DNA from: Mantis religiosa
Taxonomy: Eukaryota > Arthropoda > Insecta > Mantodea > Mantidae
Assembly (NCBI GenBank): GCA_030765055.1
Contig: CM060947.1
Location: forward strand, 220,750,513 to 220,814,512
Direction: 5' to 3'
Length of the DNA stretch: 64,000 nucleotides
The translations under genes were made by a program, and so were the position numbers. The notes beneath the pieces were generated by a model. It had not been told where the DNA came from. It did not search any database and saw only the letters and a list, made by a program, of their open reading frames with translations. Below are positions 47,245-60,786 of this stretch, piece after piece. Positions within the stretch are counted from its first letter, which is position 1, and each line of letters starts with the position of its first letter.

Positions 47245-48400
47245 TTTATATAGAGGACAGATGTATCAACTTAACGACAACAATAATTTCGAATCTGCTC
47301 TAATACGAGATTATTATGTGCTCGATTTCCTGTACTTCATCTGCAGACTGTATTTCTTATAGTTTCGGTGTTATTCTTGTAATCCTTTCGGGTAAATTTG
47401 TCCCGTTCTGAATTATGAAACAAGCACAGAGTGAGGTGGTGCCTTATTTATAAGTACTCTATTCTTTATTTCTATTATATGGTCGCCATAATCTCTCAAG
47501 TCTCCAACTATAAATTGACTTCCAGTTTTTACTTCCTGCATTACTTCACAGAATGACTTCCAAAGGTCTTGCGTAATCTAATTAACAACAAAGGATATCT
47601 TAAAATGGCTAATAATAGTTTTACATACTTAAAATAAAAGCGGTGTTTTTGATAGATTAAGATTTTCGTGTATTAAATTTGCTTTCATGGTTTCAAATTA
47701 CACAAAATTAATTCAAAACAAAGAGAAAATCACAGTTACTTTCAGAATAATTTCAGATACAGATATTATAACTCATCAAAACATCATCACCATCACCATC
47801 GTCATAATACACACAAGGTTTAGGCAATGAATAATCTGTTCCAACTCCAAACTAAAATTGTTCTATCCAACTTCTGACAGTTCTTCCTCGACATCGTTGT
47901 CCTCTTGGCCTGTAACATAATGCTCTTTGTAGAATGCTGTTATGTTTCATTCTGCAGACTTGGCTGTAACATCTTTCCCTACACTCTGCTACTTTTTTCT
48001 GCCAGTTTAAATATTACAGACTAATCTCGAATATCTACACCCTTCTGTTTGTCCATTGAAACATTAGCTGCAACAATCCTCAGAATTCCATTTCCACAAC
48101 TTTTAACCATCTTACGGTATTTTTATTTAGAGTCCAACACTCAGACTAGAATAATAAAGCTGGAGGTTTTAAAATTCTATACAGTTTCAATAGGGTTTCT
48201 TTGCGAAATTTCTTTGATAAAGTTCCTCTAATTATTCCACATATGTGTTGCAGCTTTCCATTTGTCTTGAAACAGGAACTTTGGTCCTCGGATGAATTAT
48301 TTATTTACTTATGTAATATGTTTCATAATTATTCGTAAATTTAAGAAATGTAACTAGCTATGTTAGTGAAAGTAGAATTGTAGACTTTGATGTAAAATAT
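47245..48400. other. No recognisable feature
   Basis: AT-rich DNA with short frames only. Confidence 0.5.
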
Positions 48401-49361
48401 TGTAACGAATCTGGACAGATACAGGTGAGAAAAACTGCACTCCCGGACGACAGTCTATGAAGGGCGGATGTTTGACAATAGAAGGAATGCTAGCCATTTT
48501 ACTGTACCGTTACACAAGTCAGTAACATCTCAGTTTTTCCTTGTGACGCCGTTCTGTGTGTATATAAGAGGGTAGCAACCTGTATTCAGTCCTCACAACC
48601 TACACACCCATTCTGGCATACCTTACGTTGAGGACGTTGTGCGTGAACGCTCGCGCACATTGTATGCCAGGATTACATCCCATCCCAACCACCTAGTGAA
48701 CACACTAGGACAATATGACCACCGTGTGCCCAGGAGGAGAAGGAGCTACTGCCTCCCCAAGGACGCCCTTGGGTGGTGAGACCAGCCTCTCATCCCCTCA
48801 ACACTACACCCTGTTCCGGCCACACCAGGGCTGGATCTGGCCCGTCGGCTAACCCCCGGCAGCCAGGTCCCCCTGTGTGACCTCGAGGAGAACCATAACC
48901 TAAACGGTCCCCAAGCACCCAACCTCTCGCTCCTGGCCCCGCCACGCTGGACGGACACTGCAACGCAGGCCACCCCTAGCGTGGCGGTTTAGGGCACTGG
49001 CCTCCTACTTGGAAGCTCATCCCGCCGCCAGGAGCACTAGCAGAGGTCGAATCAGGTCCATCAGTTAACAAGGACATCCAAGCTTTGGAGGAAAGACAAA
49101 CTCTATAAGACCGCACGGGTAAATCCGCACAGCGGATAGGTACCGTGGCGCTCTACCCACCGTCCGGGAGCATCCGGACGACTTGTTCTTGCTCTTGGCT
49201 CTTGGCTCTATTCAGTCCTCAGTCGTTGCTCATTTGTTGCTCATTGCTCATTGCAGTATTGTATACATCCGTCAGGTGTGTTCGACGAATTACCGCGTCC
49301 AATAAAATGTATTATAAAATGTCCGCCAAAAGTGCAGTTATTTAAGTGCCCGGGTTCCACA
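48401..49361 (+). mobile_element. Candidate long LTR (about 0.96 kb) or LTR-derived segment
   Basis: It begins TGTAACGAATCTGG and ends GGGTTCCACA. TATATAAGAG (48561) is followed by the initiator TCAGT at 48586-48590, and CCAATAAAATG lies about 65 bp before the end. The order TGT, TATA, TCAGT, AATAAA, ACA is LTR-like. The middle (48640-49160) is GC-rich and unlike the flanks. The flanking tetranucleotides (ATAT and ACTG) do not match, so the boundaries or the identity are uncertain. Confidence 0.4.
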
Positions 49362-50591
49362 ACTGAAGGACAAATTAAAATAGTTTAGAGATTATCGTTG
49401 GTTTGTGTTGTCTCAACCTTAATACCCTGAGAACCCCCCAAAAAACACCAAAAGAATCCATGCAGGAGAAGCAGCTAGAACCAAGGGTAAAGCAAGCAGC
49501 CGACGACGACGTGGGGACCGATGAAGGAGTCCAGACGTCGTCCCAGGTACGTGCAGCCGTGAGGTGGAGAGATAGTACTGCCGTAGTCTTTTGTTTTATC
49601 ATTACCAATGAAAAACCCTAAATACTTAATCCATAATTTGTTTTATAGGTACATTATCAATCACAAGTTTAGATCTGACAGTGTATTTTCCATAAAATGC
49701 CATTATTTTTAAGGTAAAATTTTCAAATTATATTCAGCAACCATCTCTTTTCTAAAAATGCTGTTTTCTATACAGTAGAGCTCAAAATAAATATTTATAG
49801 TAAAATTTGAATTTACATTTTAATATACTGCAATATTCAAATTGTCCTGTATAAGAAGAAAACACATTAAGTGAAGAAGTTTTGTTTGCGTGTTCCTTTA
49901 ATTTGCTACAGTGTAAACTAGTATACAGGTAAACAGCATTTATTCACCAAAAATCGAAAATGACTATTTGTTATCCATTGGTCTCTCGCTATGTTTATGC
50001 GCATCGTGTCTGTGAAACAATTAGCAAATGTATATTGAAAATACACAAACACATGTTATACTATGAAGCTAGTATTTCACATTCAGTCCCCCAAGGCAGT
50101 TTTATGAATATTCACCATTTGCTGTTATCAAGTTTACTATACCTTGGATTATTTGTTATGCGTATTCCTTGGCACTCGTCTGTTGTCACTTTCCACATTA
50201 ACCGATTAGAATGAAAATTTAGCAAGAAGCTATTATAATAGACGAGTATATTTTTAAAAACGCATGGCCAATGTTAACGAACAATTTATAAAACTGGGCT
50301 TGTAATTTTGAGCTAAAGCAGTCATCTTAAATATCATTTCTGTTTACGTGGCATATTTGTACAAACAAGTTTTGCAGAGAGATTTTATGCTGCCCAACAT
50401 TCAGAACAGCATTAATAGATTTTGGGAGGATAAGGGGGAAGGACCTCGTGATGGTGAGAAATTTAAAGTAATTTTTCAGGAGTTTATACTAGAGGACAAT
50501 GTCAAAAGACAATGTAATACAGGTAGCTTAAAACAACGGGAAATTTCGGGATGAAGTTTGGTGGATGAGCACAATACATTTTCACATATTT
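49362..50591. other. No recognisable feature
   Basis: A 72-codon plus frame at 49403-49621 with a GTACGT donor-like site after CCCAG near 49547 was considered as an exon, but it has no further support. Confidence 0.45.
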
Positions 50592-51064
50592 ATATTGTGA
50601 CTTAGTGAGTTCGTAGAATTAAAAGGCCGAGTTACAGAAATTAAAAATCTACTTTATTTTCGTCGAAATATACTGTTCAAATCACTTGATAACACAATCT
50701 TCCAAGGTCGATGATAATAACAAACAGTGACAGCAGATTACACCTCTAACTCTCGTTACACAGCTGGCTGTCTCTCATTTCACAACACTGTTCACAACTC
50801 GCAACTCTCTCTGGGCCAATCGTTGCCTCTTTAAATACTTCACAGATAATTTCTAGATTATTCGCAAATAAACCAGAACGCGAACAACCTCTATCAGTCC
50901 GGAAGTAACTAGAAATTTCCATGTAATATCAGTTTGTTTGTTTCGGCAGACCCTTATCTGCCTGTTATCTTTGTCCGCGGGCTCTTGGTTTTCACACAGC
51001 CCTCCTATCACTTTCTTTTGTGTAAACAAACCACGCGATCGTAGATACGGTTTCGCGACAATAT
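50592..51064 (-). mobile_element. Solo LTR 4 (465 bp), ATAT duplication
   Basis: The LTR is 50596-51060 with ATAT at 50592-50595 and 51061-51064. Plus-strand ends are TGTGACTTAGTGAGTTCG and TTCGCGACA. The minus-strand 5' end TGTCGCGAAACCG resembles that of LTR 2. No internal region adjoins. Confidence 0.82.
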
Positions 51065-51585
51065 ATTCCATTGCTCAGGTCACGATATGCCACTCCTGAA
51101 TGTCGTAAGCACTTTTATTTATTGAAGATCATATCCGACAGATGAGTTCCCCCTCAGCGCACGTACTCTTGAAGTCTGTGGAAACGTTATAAATAGCTGG
51201 GGCTAACATTTCAGCAGCAACCCAGGAGATTTCTTCTCGTTTTCTTACTTTTCGTTCTTGGTGGTGTTATCAAATCGAATTTGGTAACCTTTGGCCTGAA
51301 GATTTCCCTACAATGGGGGAAAGATCACACACTGTCTGTTCAGGCCATGCCACCTTAAACATGTTTACTATACAGCAAGGCATTGTGAACAGAATTCCGT
51401 GTGTCATTTGGTGGTGCTCAACACATTTCAAAATTTCCGTTCTTTTGAGCCCCCTGTATCAAATAGGAACAGGAAAGTTTAATATTTGACGAAATATTAA
51501 AAAGCAAATATACGGAGTCAAATGAAATCACTGCTATATGTATCCATAGGTATTAAGCGGTTTAAATAAGCGTGGTTGTGACCTC
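51065..51585. other. No recognisable feature
   Basis: Unassigned AT-rich DNA. Confidence 0.5.
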
Positions 51586-52501
51586 TTAAAACAGGCGAAG
51601 GTAGTTAGTGGTGGTGTGACGTCAGCTCCGCCAGCTCTCACCGCAAAGTATGCTCCCAAACCAAAGGCGGGTCAGCCTGTGACGTTATTGCGCTGATTAC
51701 TGCTCTCGAAACGGAAGGAACAGCCTGATGTGTGCGGGTAGGAAAGATAGGAAATGTATTGGATGTTCATAATATGTACAACTTACACATTGAGTGTTAT
51801 AATATTAATGCTGACTGCTTGAATTACACAATTGGTCACAGTTTATAAACAATTACGTTTTAGCTCTGTGCTATGAGAAAATATATAAAACTTGAAACTC
51901 TAGTTTATCTTAAGGACAGGCGTGTTATAATGTGAATAAAATATCAAGTAATTTCCTCTGCAAATCAGAACAAAATTAGGTGGACATTTTCGGAAACCTT
52001 GTGTTTCGGTTTTCTTTAACTAGTTTATCAATGTCAGGACGTAATGTCTGGGAAATCTGTAATCGAAGACTGCATGGTAGATTGTGATCCGACAAGGTAC
52101 TTCGGGGTTTGGACTTAGCTAATTTGATAACAGAAAAAAGTTGTTCGCACACATGCATATGTCTAGCCAAACATGTACAATATCCGTGCGGCAAGTGAAT
52201 ACAACCTCTAAAATCGGTTTGGGGGACATTCTTGTAAAAACCAGCCTAGTCTTTCATGTGTGTATATTTGCCTTCAAAAAATCGTCACACTGTAAATTTC
52301 ACAGTTCCATTTACTACGTGGCAGCTACATTGTTGTCATCAAGTGCGCTACACCTGACTGAACCCTCACCCAGAATCGCTGCCCCATTTATATAGGCAAC
52401 TTGGTGCTACACGGCTCCCGCCTGACGTCACACACATTGTAGGCCACGCTCCCGGCTGAAATACGTCAAAACTCTCGAAGCTGTCTTCCTCTGTTTTAAA
52501 A
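51586..52501 (-). mobile_element. Truncated hAT-like element with transposase C-terminus
   Basis: The minus-strand frame 52194-51976 encodes HMHVCEQLFSVIKLAKSKPR, STLSDHNL and LRPDIDKLVKEN. This matches the YLCEQLFS.MK..KS..RS.L.D.HL block at the C-terminus of hAT transposases of the ZBED5/GTF2IRD2-like kind. Around it, inverted similarities are TTAAAACAG..GAAG at 51586-51600 against the complement at 52485-52499, and GTGTGACGTCAG near 51617 against its complement near 52425. The catalytic domain is absent. The element edges and duplication are not resolved. Confidence 0.55.
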
Positions 52502-53344
52502 CCTAGTAGCAAAGGGCTGTCCTGCGTGACCTAGGATTAACATGCTAGCCTCTGGGTTCTGTGGCGTGGGTCTAAAAAGAGAGCACAGTGGGGCCTTTCA
52601 GGCGTAAAATTCGGAAGGAACTAAAGGAACTAAAGTCGGTGGTCACAGGTTGTAGATTTATCACATTTGAAAGAACCTAAACCTGATAAAGGGGTCTTCA
52701 AGGAAAATTAAGCAGTCTTTCAGGCCCGATATTGAGTAGGCCGTTGAAAACCACAGCAGTCGATAAAAGGAAAAACGAATAAGGAAAGGTACACTAGACA
52801 TTTCAAAGTTCACATAATGTATTTTAAACATAAATTTGCTGAAAATTGTCTAATTACGTAATATTTGATTTCAGAACTTAGTTTATCCTACGTAGAGAAG
52901 GAAACACTTTTATAGGTTTTAATTTGTATTGTATTCCCATACTTTAAAAATGGAATGATCATTATAAATTAGTGAACAATCAGCTATTTGCTTATTCGTT
53001 TTAATATATCAAGAAAATTTAGCTAAAGTGGGTAGCCTTTTCTTCTCTACTATCTCTCTGAAGGAGATGTTCATTCCTACCACGCATCACTTTTATGTAG
53101 TATTCCTGGAAGTATACGATAAATATTTCATATCTGTGTTTGTTGTGTGTGAGTGATACGTGTGTACACAACTCAAATGTGAAATGAAACAAAAATACGG
53201 AAGTTTCTTAAAGCTTCTTCCAAACATGAGACAAGAAGATTTTCAGGAAAATCCTATATTCCTAACTACTTCTAACTTTGCAAAGAATTTTTTAATTTGT
53301 GTTATGAAAGATGCTTCTGAAGTAATTGCATAAAATACGACATG
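52502..53344. other. No recognisable feature
   Basis: Unassigned AT-rich DNA. Confidence 0.5.
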
Positions 53345-54352
53345 GAAAGGTAGAGTCAGACTGAAAAATTCAATGGATTTGAATTTGAATTCAATGGATT
53401 TGAATTTAAATTCAATGGATTTGAATTTAAATTCAATGGATTTGAATTTCAACCTCGGATTTTCTGGTCTGCGTCCAGCCTCTCTAACCATTTAGCTACC
53501 ATGGCCAAAGTGCCGATAAGTTATTGAATTCTCCAACTGACTCGTACTTTTTCCGGTAAACCACTATGAGTTCTCATAAACACATGAGACAACTACCTTA
53601 ATGGCGACTTAATATGCTGTAAGTACTTTAAGGCCCGGCCTTTATAGTTAACCATTATTAAGTCTTTCACACTGGCCATGTGCAGACTAAAGTATGGAAA
53701 GGTAGAGTCAGACTGAAAATTTCAATGCCATAGCCAGGATTTGAGCCGCGGGTATTCAGGTCTCCGTCCAGCCGCTCTAACCATTGAGCTACTATGGCCA
53801 AAATGCCGATATGACATTAAATTCTCCAACTGACTCGTATTTTTTCCGATAAAACACTTAGGAGTTCTCATAAACACATGAGACAACTACCTTAATGGGG
53901 ACTTACAATTTTAAGTACTTTAATGCCCGGGCTTAACCACTATTAGGTCAATTAATCGAAATTAATTAATCAGTCTGACTCTACCTTTCCGTACCTTAGC
54001 CTTCACACGGCCAGTGTGAAAGAACAATTAATTTCCATTATTTGCCTTAATAGTGGTTAACTATAAAGCCCGGGTCTTAAAGTACTTACAGGTTTTAAGT
54101 CGCCATTAAGGAAGTTGTCTCATGTGTTTATGAGAAATCCTAAGTGGTTTATCCGAAAAAATACGAGTCAGTTGGAGAATTTAATGTCATGTCGGCATGT
54201 GGGACATAGTAGCTCAAGGATTAGAGCGGCTGGACGGCAACCAAAAGATCCGTGGTTCAAATCCAAGCTATAGCACTGAATGTTTTACTCTGGCTCTACC
54301 TTTCCATACTTTAGCCTACACATGGCCAGTGTGAAGGAACAATTAATTTCCA
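53345..54352. repeat. Family B cluster: two minus units then one plus unit
   Basis: Three units follow one another. The first (minus) has a damaged core at about 53448-53510. The second (minus) has a 72-nt core at 53727-53798 with GCCATAG/CTATGGC ends. The third is inverted (plus), with core 54203-54274 and ends GACATAG/CTATAGC. All share GGAAAGGTAGAGTCAGACTG, CTCCAACTGACTCGTA, ATAAACACATGAGACAACTA and GGCCCGG words. The first two are head to tail at about 290 bp spacing. Confidence 0.85.
53368..53450. repeat. 21-bp minisatellite, four copies, inside a family B unit
   Basis: ATTCAATGGATTTGAATT recurs four times with a 21-bp period. The ancestral unit has ATTCAATGCCATAGCC followed by GGATTTGAACC. 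The repeat unit equals this sequence with the acceptor-stem part deleted, so the array arose within the tRNA-like core. Confidence 0.9.
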
Positions 54353-54537
54353 AAATACGATATATTTAAGATTAGTTGGAATTAATAAAATTCTCACCAT
54401 GTTGTGTACTTCGTTTCAAATTCATCCTGAATTAATTTTTTATAATTTCGCATAACCGGTAAATCATAACGAAGTACTTAAACTAACTAATGAAAATTAA
54501 CCATTTCTTGATACTGGCCGCATATAGGCTAAGATTT

Positions 54538-54704
54538 TAGACAGAGTCAACCTGATAAATTCAATGCCATGTCCGGGATTTGAACCAAGGATCTCCTGGT
54601 TTCCGTCCAGTCACTCTTACTCATTGAGCTACCATGGCCAACGTGCCGTCCTGGTATTAAATTCCCCTGTAAATCACTAGGAGCTCGCGTATCCGCGATA
54701 AGCC

Positions 54705-54738
<34 letters not shown>

Positions 54739-55335
54739 GTAATTTACGTCCTCTAACGTTAAGTCATATCGAACGGTGAATGAATTGGGTGAAATGATAC
54801 ACAAATGAGTCCAGGGTCCATAGAGCTTAGAGTTGCCTGACATTCGTCTTGAAGGACAAGGGAAAACCCCGGAGAAACCTTATCCAGGTAACTCACCCTG
54901 ACCGATATTCGAGCTCGGGACCTCTTGAACGTGACGCAGACATGCTACCATCTACGCTACCGAGGCGCGCCGTCTGTGGCGACTTACTATCGAAAGTACT
55001 TGAATCCCAGGTTTGATCATTTCACTCTTATTATTTAAGTTAATTGATGGAAATTAATAATTTCTTCACATTAGCCGTATATAGGCTAAGACTTTAGATA
55101 GAGTCAACCTGAAAAATTCAATGCCATGGCCGGGATTTGAACCATGGATCTCCTTGTTTCCGTCCGTCGTTACCAACGTGCCGTCGTGACATTAAATTCT
55201 CCAACTGACTCATATATTTTCCCGGTAAATCACTAGGGGCTCTCGTATCCGAGATACACCGCTTGTGGCGACTTATTATTGTATCTCGGGCATGGCACTG
55301 AATTTTTCAGGTTGACTCTATCTATTTAGTCAAGG
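54538..55335 (-). repeat. Two further family B units, the first split by a SINE
   Basis: The first unit has core 54566-54638 (ends GCCATGT and CCATGGC) and is interrupted after GCGATAAGCCAT by a family A SINE. Its spacer resumes at CTGTGGCGACTTACTATC (54974). The second unit (from about 55076) keeps the 3' half of the core, CCGGGATTTGAACCATGG, but lacks the D-arm half. It ends in an inverted copy of the outer arm (GCACTGAATTTTTCAGG at 55290). These units share AGATAGAGTCAACCTGA, a subtype different from the 53.3-kb cluster. Confidence 0.8.
54708..54972 (-). repeat. SINE family A copy 4 with 30-base A tail
   Basis: A T run at 54708-54737 is the poly(A) tail of a minus-strand family A copy whose head GGCGCGCCTCGGTAGCG ends at about 54972. 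The long pure tail suggests a recent insertion. The target is a family B unit. The target duplication is not clean (GCCATAT against GCCGTCT). Confidence 0.82.
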
Positions 55336-55482
55336 TACCACTACACAGAAACATATATTTTCGATATCCATAATATTTGTCAAATGATGTATCTTTTGCT
55401 TTTGTTTTGGTTGACTTAACAAGTTACCTATAAGTCATTGTTTTCTATCAGTATAGCTCTCATTCCTATTTTATCACATATT

Positions 55483-56524
55483 GTGTTGAAGTGCTATCAA
55501 GAACCAAAAGGGATAATAAGATTAGATGGACAAGAATCAGAACCATTTCTGATGAATAGAGGAGTTAAACAAGGAGATAGTCTCAGCCAACTCTTATTTA
55601 TTATTGTGATGGATTAAATATGGAAAATTTGCAAAAGAAGAACAGCAAGAACTATGACAGGGTATAGAAATTTAAGACCAGTTTGGGCACAATCGTTGAT
55701 ATATGCTGATGACATCATATTAATAGCAAATAGTAATAATAATTTGCAATTAGCGCTAAATGAATGGAAAGAACAATTAACTAGAAAGGGTTTGGAACTA
55801 AACATACCCAAAAGTAAAACCATGTATATAGGAAGGAAAGAAGAAGAAGTTAAAATTAAATGTTATGATGAAATCTTAGAACAGCTAGACAGTTATGAAT
55901 ACCTAGGTACAGTTATAAATAAGGATGGCAAAATAGAGCAGGAAATTTTAAACAGAATGAGAAAGGCCAATTCGGTGTACTATCAGATTAATAATACGAT
56001 TGTGGGGAAAAAAAGGAAATAACAAAAGATACATAAATATTAGTATTTAAAACAATAATACTACCAATTCTATTATATGGAGCAGAGAGCTGGACTCTTC
56101 TACAGAAACAAGAAAGCAAAATAACATCTATGGAAATGAGATATTTCAGACGAGCTGTGGGGAAGACAAGAAGAGATATGATTAGAAATGTAACAATAAG
56201 GGGAGAATTAGGTACACACTCCGTTAAAGAAATATTGGAAAAAAGACAACTTAAATGGTATGGATATGTACTCCGCATGTCAGAAGAAAGAAAACCCAAA
56301 AAATATTTAGAAGCAAGACCAGAAGGTAACAGAAATATGGGAAGGCCACGCATGCTGTATCAGGAATACATTGAGAAGTTGGGGAAGGATAGAGGGAAAA
56401 CCATGACAGAAATGAAGAGAATGATAATGGACCGAGAAAAGTGGAGGAAATAGGTAGAAGAGGCTTGTACTCCACGCTTAACAGCACAAAGGAGTTAGAG
56501 AAAGAAGAAGAAGTGTTGAAGTGC
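55483..56524 (+). mobile_element. 5'-truncated LINE with YADD reverse transcriptase, 12-bp TSD
   Basis: GTGTTGAAGTGC at 55483-55494 and 56513-56524 brackets the insertion. The code starts inside the RT domain: MNRGVKQGDSLSQLLFIIVM, then SLIYADDIILIANSNN with the catalytic Asp pair, KGLELNIPKSKTMYIGR, SYEYLGTVINKDGKIEQEI and MRKANSVYYQINN. After frameshifts come MEMRYFRRAVGKTRRDMIRN and QLKWYGYVLRMSEERKPKK. The end is NRNMGRPRMLYQEYIEKLGK. The 3' end is a GAAAGAAGAAGAAG tail. Lesions include a stop at 55617 and breaks near 56020-56130. It is the typical product of incomplete target-primed reverse transcription. Confidence 0.88.
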
Positions 56525-57019
56525 CAAATAATTATTACATTTTTCTGGTGATGTTACACAGTATGGAATTTTAGACAAGTAGTGTCTGATTTACTATTTG
56601 TCATCTTCTTCTGTTCTTTTGGTAGGAATTCATTTAAAATGAAGAGGATTACAGATGATTCTTTCAGAAAATCCAAAGTATATACTACATTATATTCCTC
56701 TCTGCATGGCGAAAGAGTTCGATAGAAAACTTATAGTACTAACGTCAATAACGACTTTAATAAAATATGTGTTTAAGAAGTGCTCATTGTAAATATGATA
56801 TTTACATAACTATGATGTAGCTATGTACGGGTTCTAGAATACTGTATCTCGACTTATAATAGAGAGAGACAGGCATAAGCTTATGTAACATTATGTTGAA
56901 GAATTTTTGAGAGAGTCATATGAACGCAAATATCGGGATTTTAGGAAGATAGGTTTACAGGAGCAAATATAAATAGCTACTACATTCTTGAGAACTTTGT
57001 GTACTTTGTACACATCACC
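56525..57019. other. No recognisable feature
   Basis: Unassigned AT-rich DNA. Confidence 0.5.
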
Positions 57020-57511
57020 ATATTGTCATCCGAACGTCGGAATTCCCGAAAAAACCGGCCAGCAGTAGAGGTCACGCCTACCCATTTATTTCGTGTCACT
57101 AGCTGAGAGGGATGATTAGAAGAGCGGCACGAGCCCTGTACCGCCACTTTCCCCTCCCCCCTGTCGTCTTGTCCATTCGGGATTATTTTCTGAACCACGA
57201 GACTTCCAGAAACAGCGATATCCATATATAAGGCCTGCAGTGGGCGAGTCAGTTCAGTTCTAGGCGAGCAGTCGTGAGGAGCACCGAGGTTAACGAACGG
57301 ACTGGAAGAAGGTGTACGTGTATCAGAGGAGTTGTCCGTAATTGTGATCGTGGAATGGACCTGTGACAGACGAACTGGTGGATTGTAGTTGTGTGCGCTA
57401 AGTAATTCTGTGTAATCGGCAAGTGTTCCAGCTGTAATTCGGTGGAAATAAAGAACATTTTGAGTTTGTGCAATTGGACTTTTAATTTCACGAACCACAA
57501 AGTCACAATAT
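57020..57511 (+). mobile_element. Solo LTR 5 (484 bp), ATAT duplication
   Basis: The LTR is 57024-57507 with ATAT at 57020-57023 and 57508-57511. It starts TGTCATCCGAACG and ends ACCACAAAGTCACA. CATATATAAGG (57223) is followed by TCAGT at 57249-57253, a normal core promoter spacing, and AATAAA lies in GGAAATAAAGAACATTTTG. It is similar to LTR 3 and, in U5, to LTR 1. The minus-strand frame of 172 codons (57498-56980) is an artefact of the LTR. Confidence 0.87.
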
Positions 57512-58093
57512 ATAAACTTTTGCTGTTAAAATAAACCTATATTGTATGCACATATTTTCAAGAATATATGGAAAGAAAACTGTTGTGATTCAGTTGATTG
57601 GTTAGGAAGATTTATTGGACTCTTGCGTTATTCAAGTAATACATATAGAATGACATCCTCATTAAAGGGCATCACTCTCACTTATCTGCCTATCCATCAG
57701 TGAAAATTTGATCCGTGTTATGACAACTGCAGCAAATAGAAATGCAGAATTAATGTTACGTACGTAAGTGCAAATAATAATGTTCTGCAGGGATTTAGGT
57801 ACTGATACACGATGCAGTTCGTATATTTAGCCCTTCAGAGAAAAGAGAAGCCCTAAATTAGCAACTTCGTTTTGCTTTGCTTTGGCTGCTAGTTGTACGC
57901 TTTAATAAAAAATTTCTACGGCCTCAGTATGAAAACTTTCCGGACTAATTCTCTCCGGAGTACCTTTGCTTTAATTATAATACAGGGTGTACAGAAATGA
58001 CTAGCGTTTAAACATACCTTTTCTCTATAGACAGAACATAGTATTAATAATGATACTAATTTACCAATAAGGAAAGTAATCAACATGGGTTCT
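57512..58093. other. No recognisable feature
   Basis: Unassigned AT-rich DNA. Confidence 0.5.
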
Positions 58094-58230
58094 TATCGTT
58101 GAACAAAATGGGCGAAGTAGTACATGGAGCTTAGAGTAACCCAAAAAGTATGCAAGCAATTCGTCTGAATCGAGAATTGAGCTCGGGACCTCTGAAATGT
58201 AATAAGGACGCTACCCGCACACCACGACAG
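58094..58230 (-). repeat. SINE family A fragment, eroded
   Basis: It keeps CATGGAGCTTAGAGTAACCC and a B-box complement, TTGAGCTCGGGACCTCTGAA. The centre is deleted and the head is poorly matched. Confidence 0.6.
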
Positions 58231-60711
<2,481 letters not shown>

Positions 60712-60786
60712 GTCACCCGAGCGTATCGTTATCGTTATCGTCGTCGTCATCCTCATCATCATCATCATAATCGTCATCATCATCAC

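Noticed and set aside
49403..49621. Possible host exon with a GTACGT donor at about 49547
   Set aside because: No matching acceptor, neighbouring exon or recognisable domain, and the frame is short.
56980..57498. 172-codon minus-strand frame
   Set aside because: It lies antisense within a solo LTR and is not conserved as a frame in the related LTRs.
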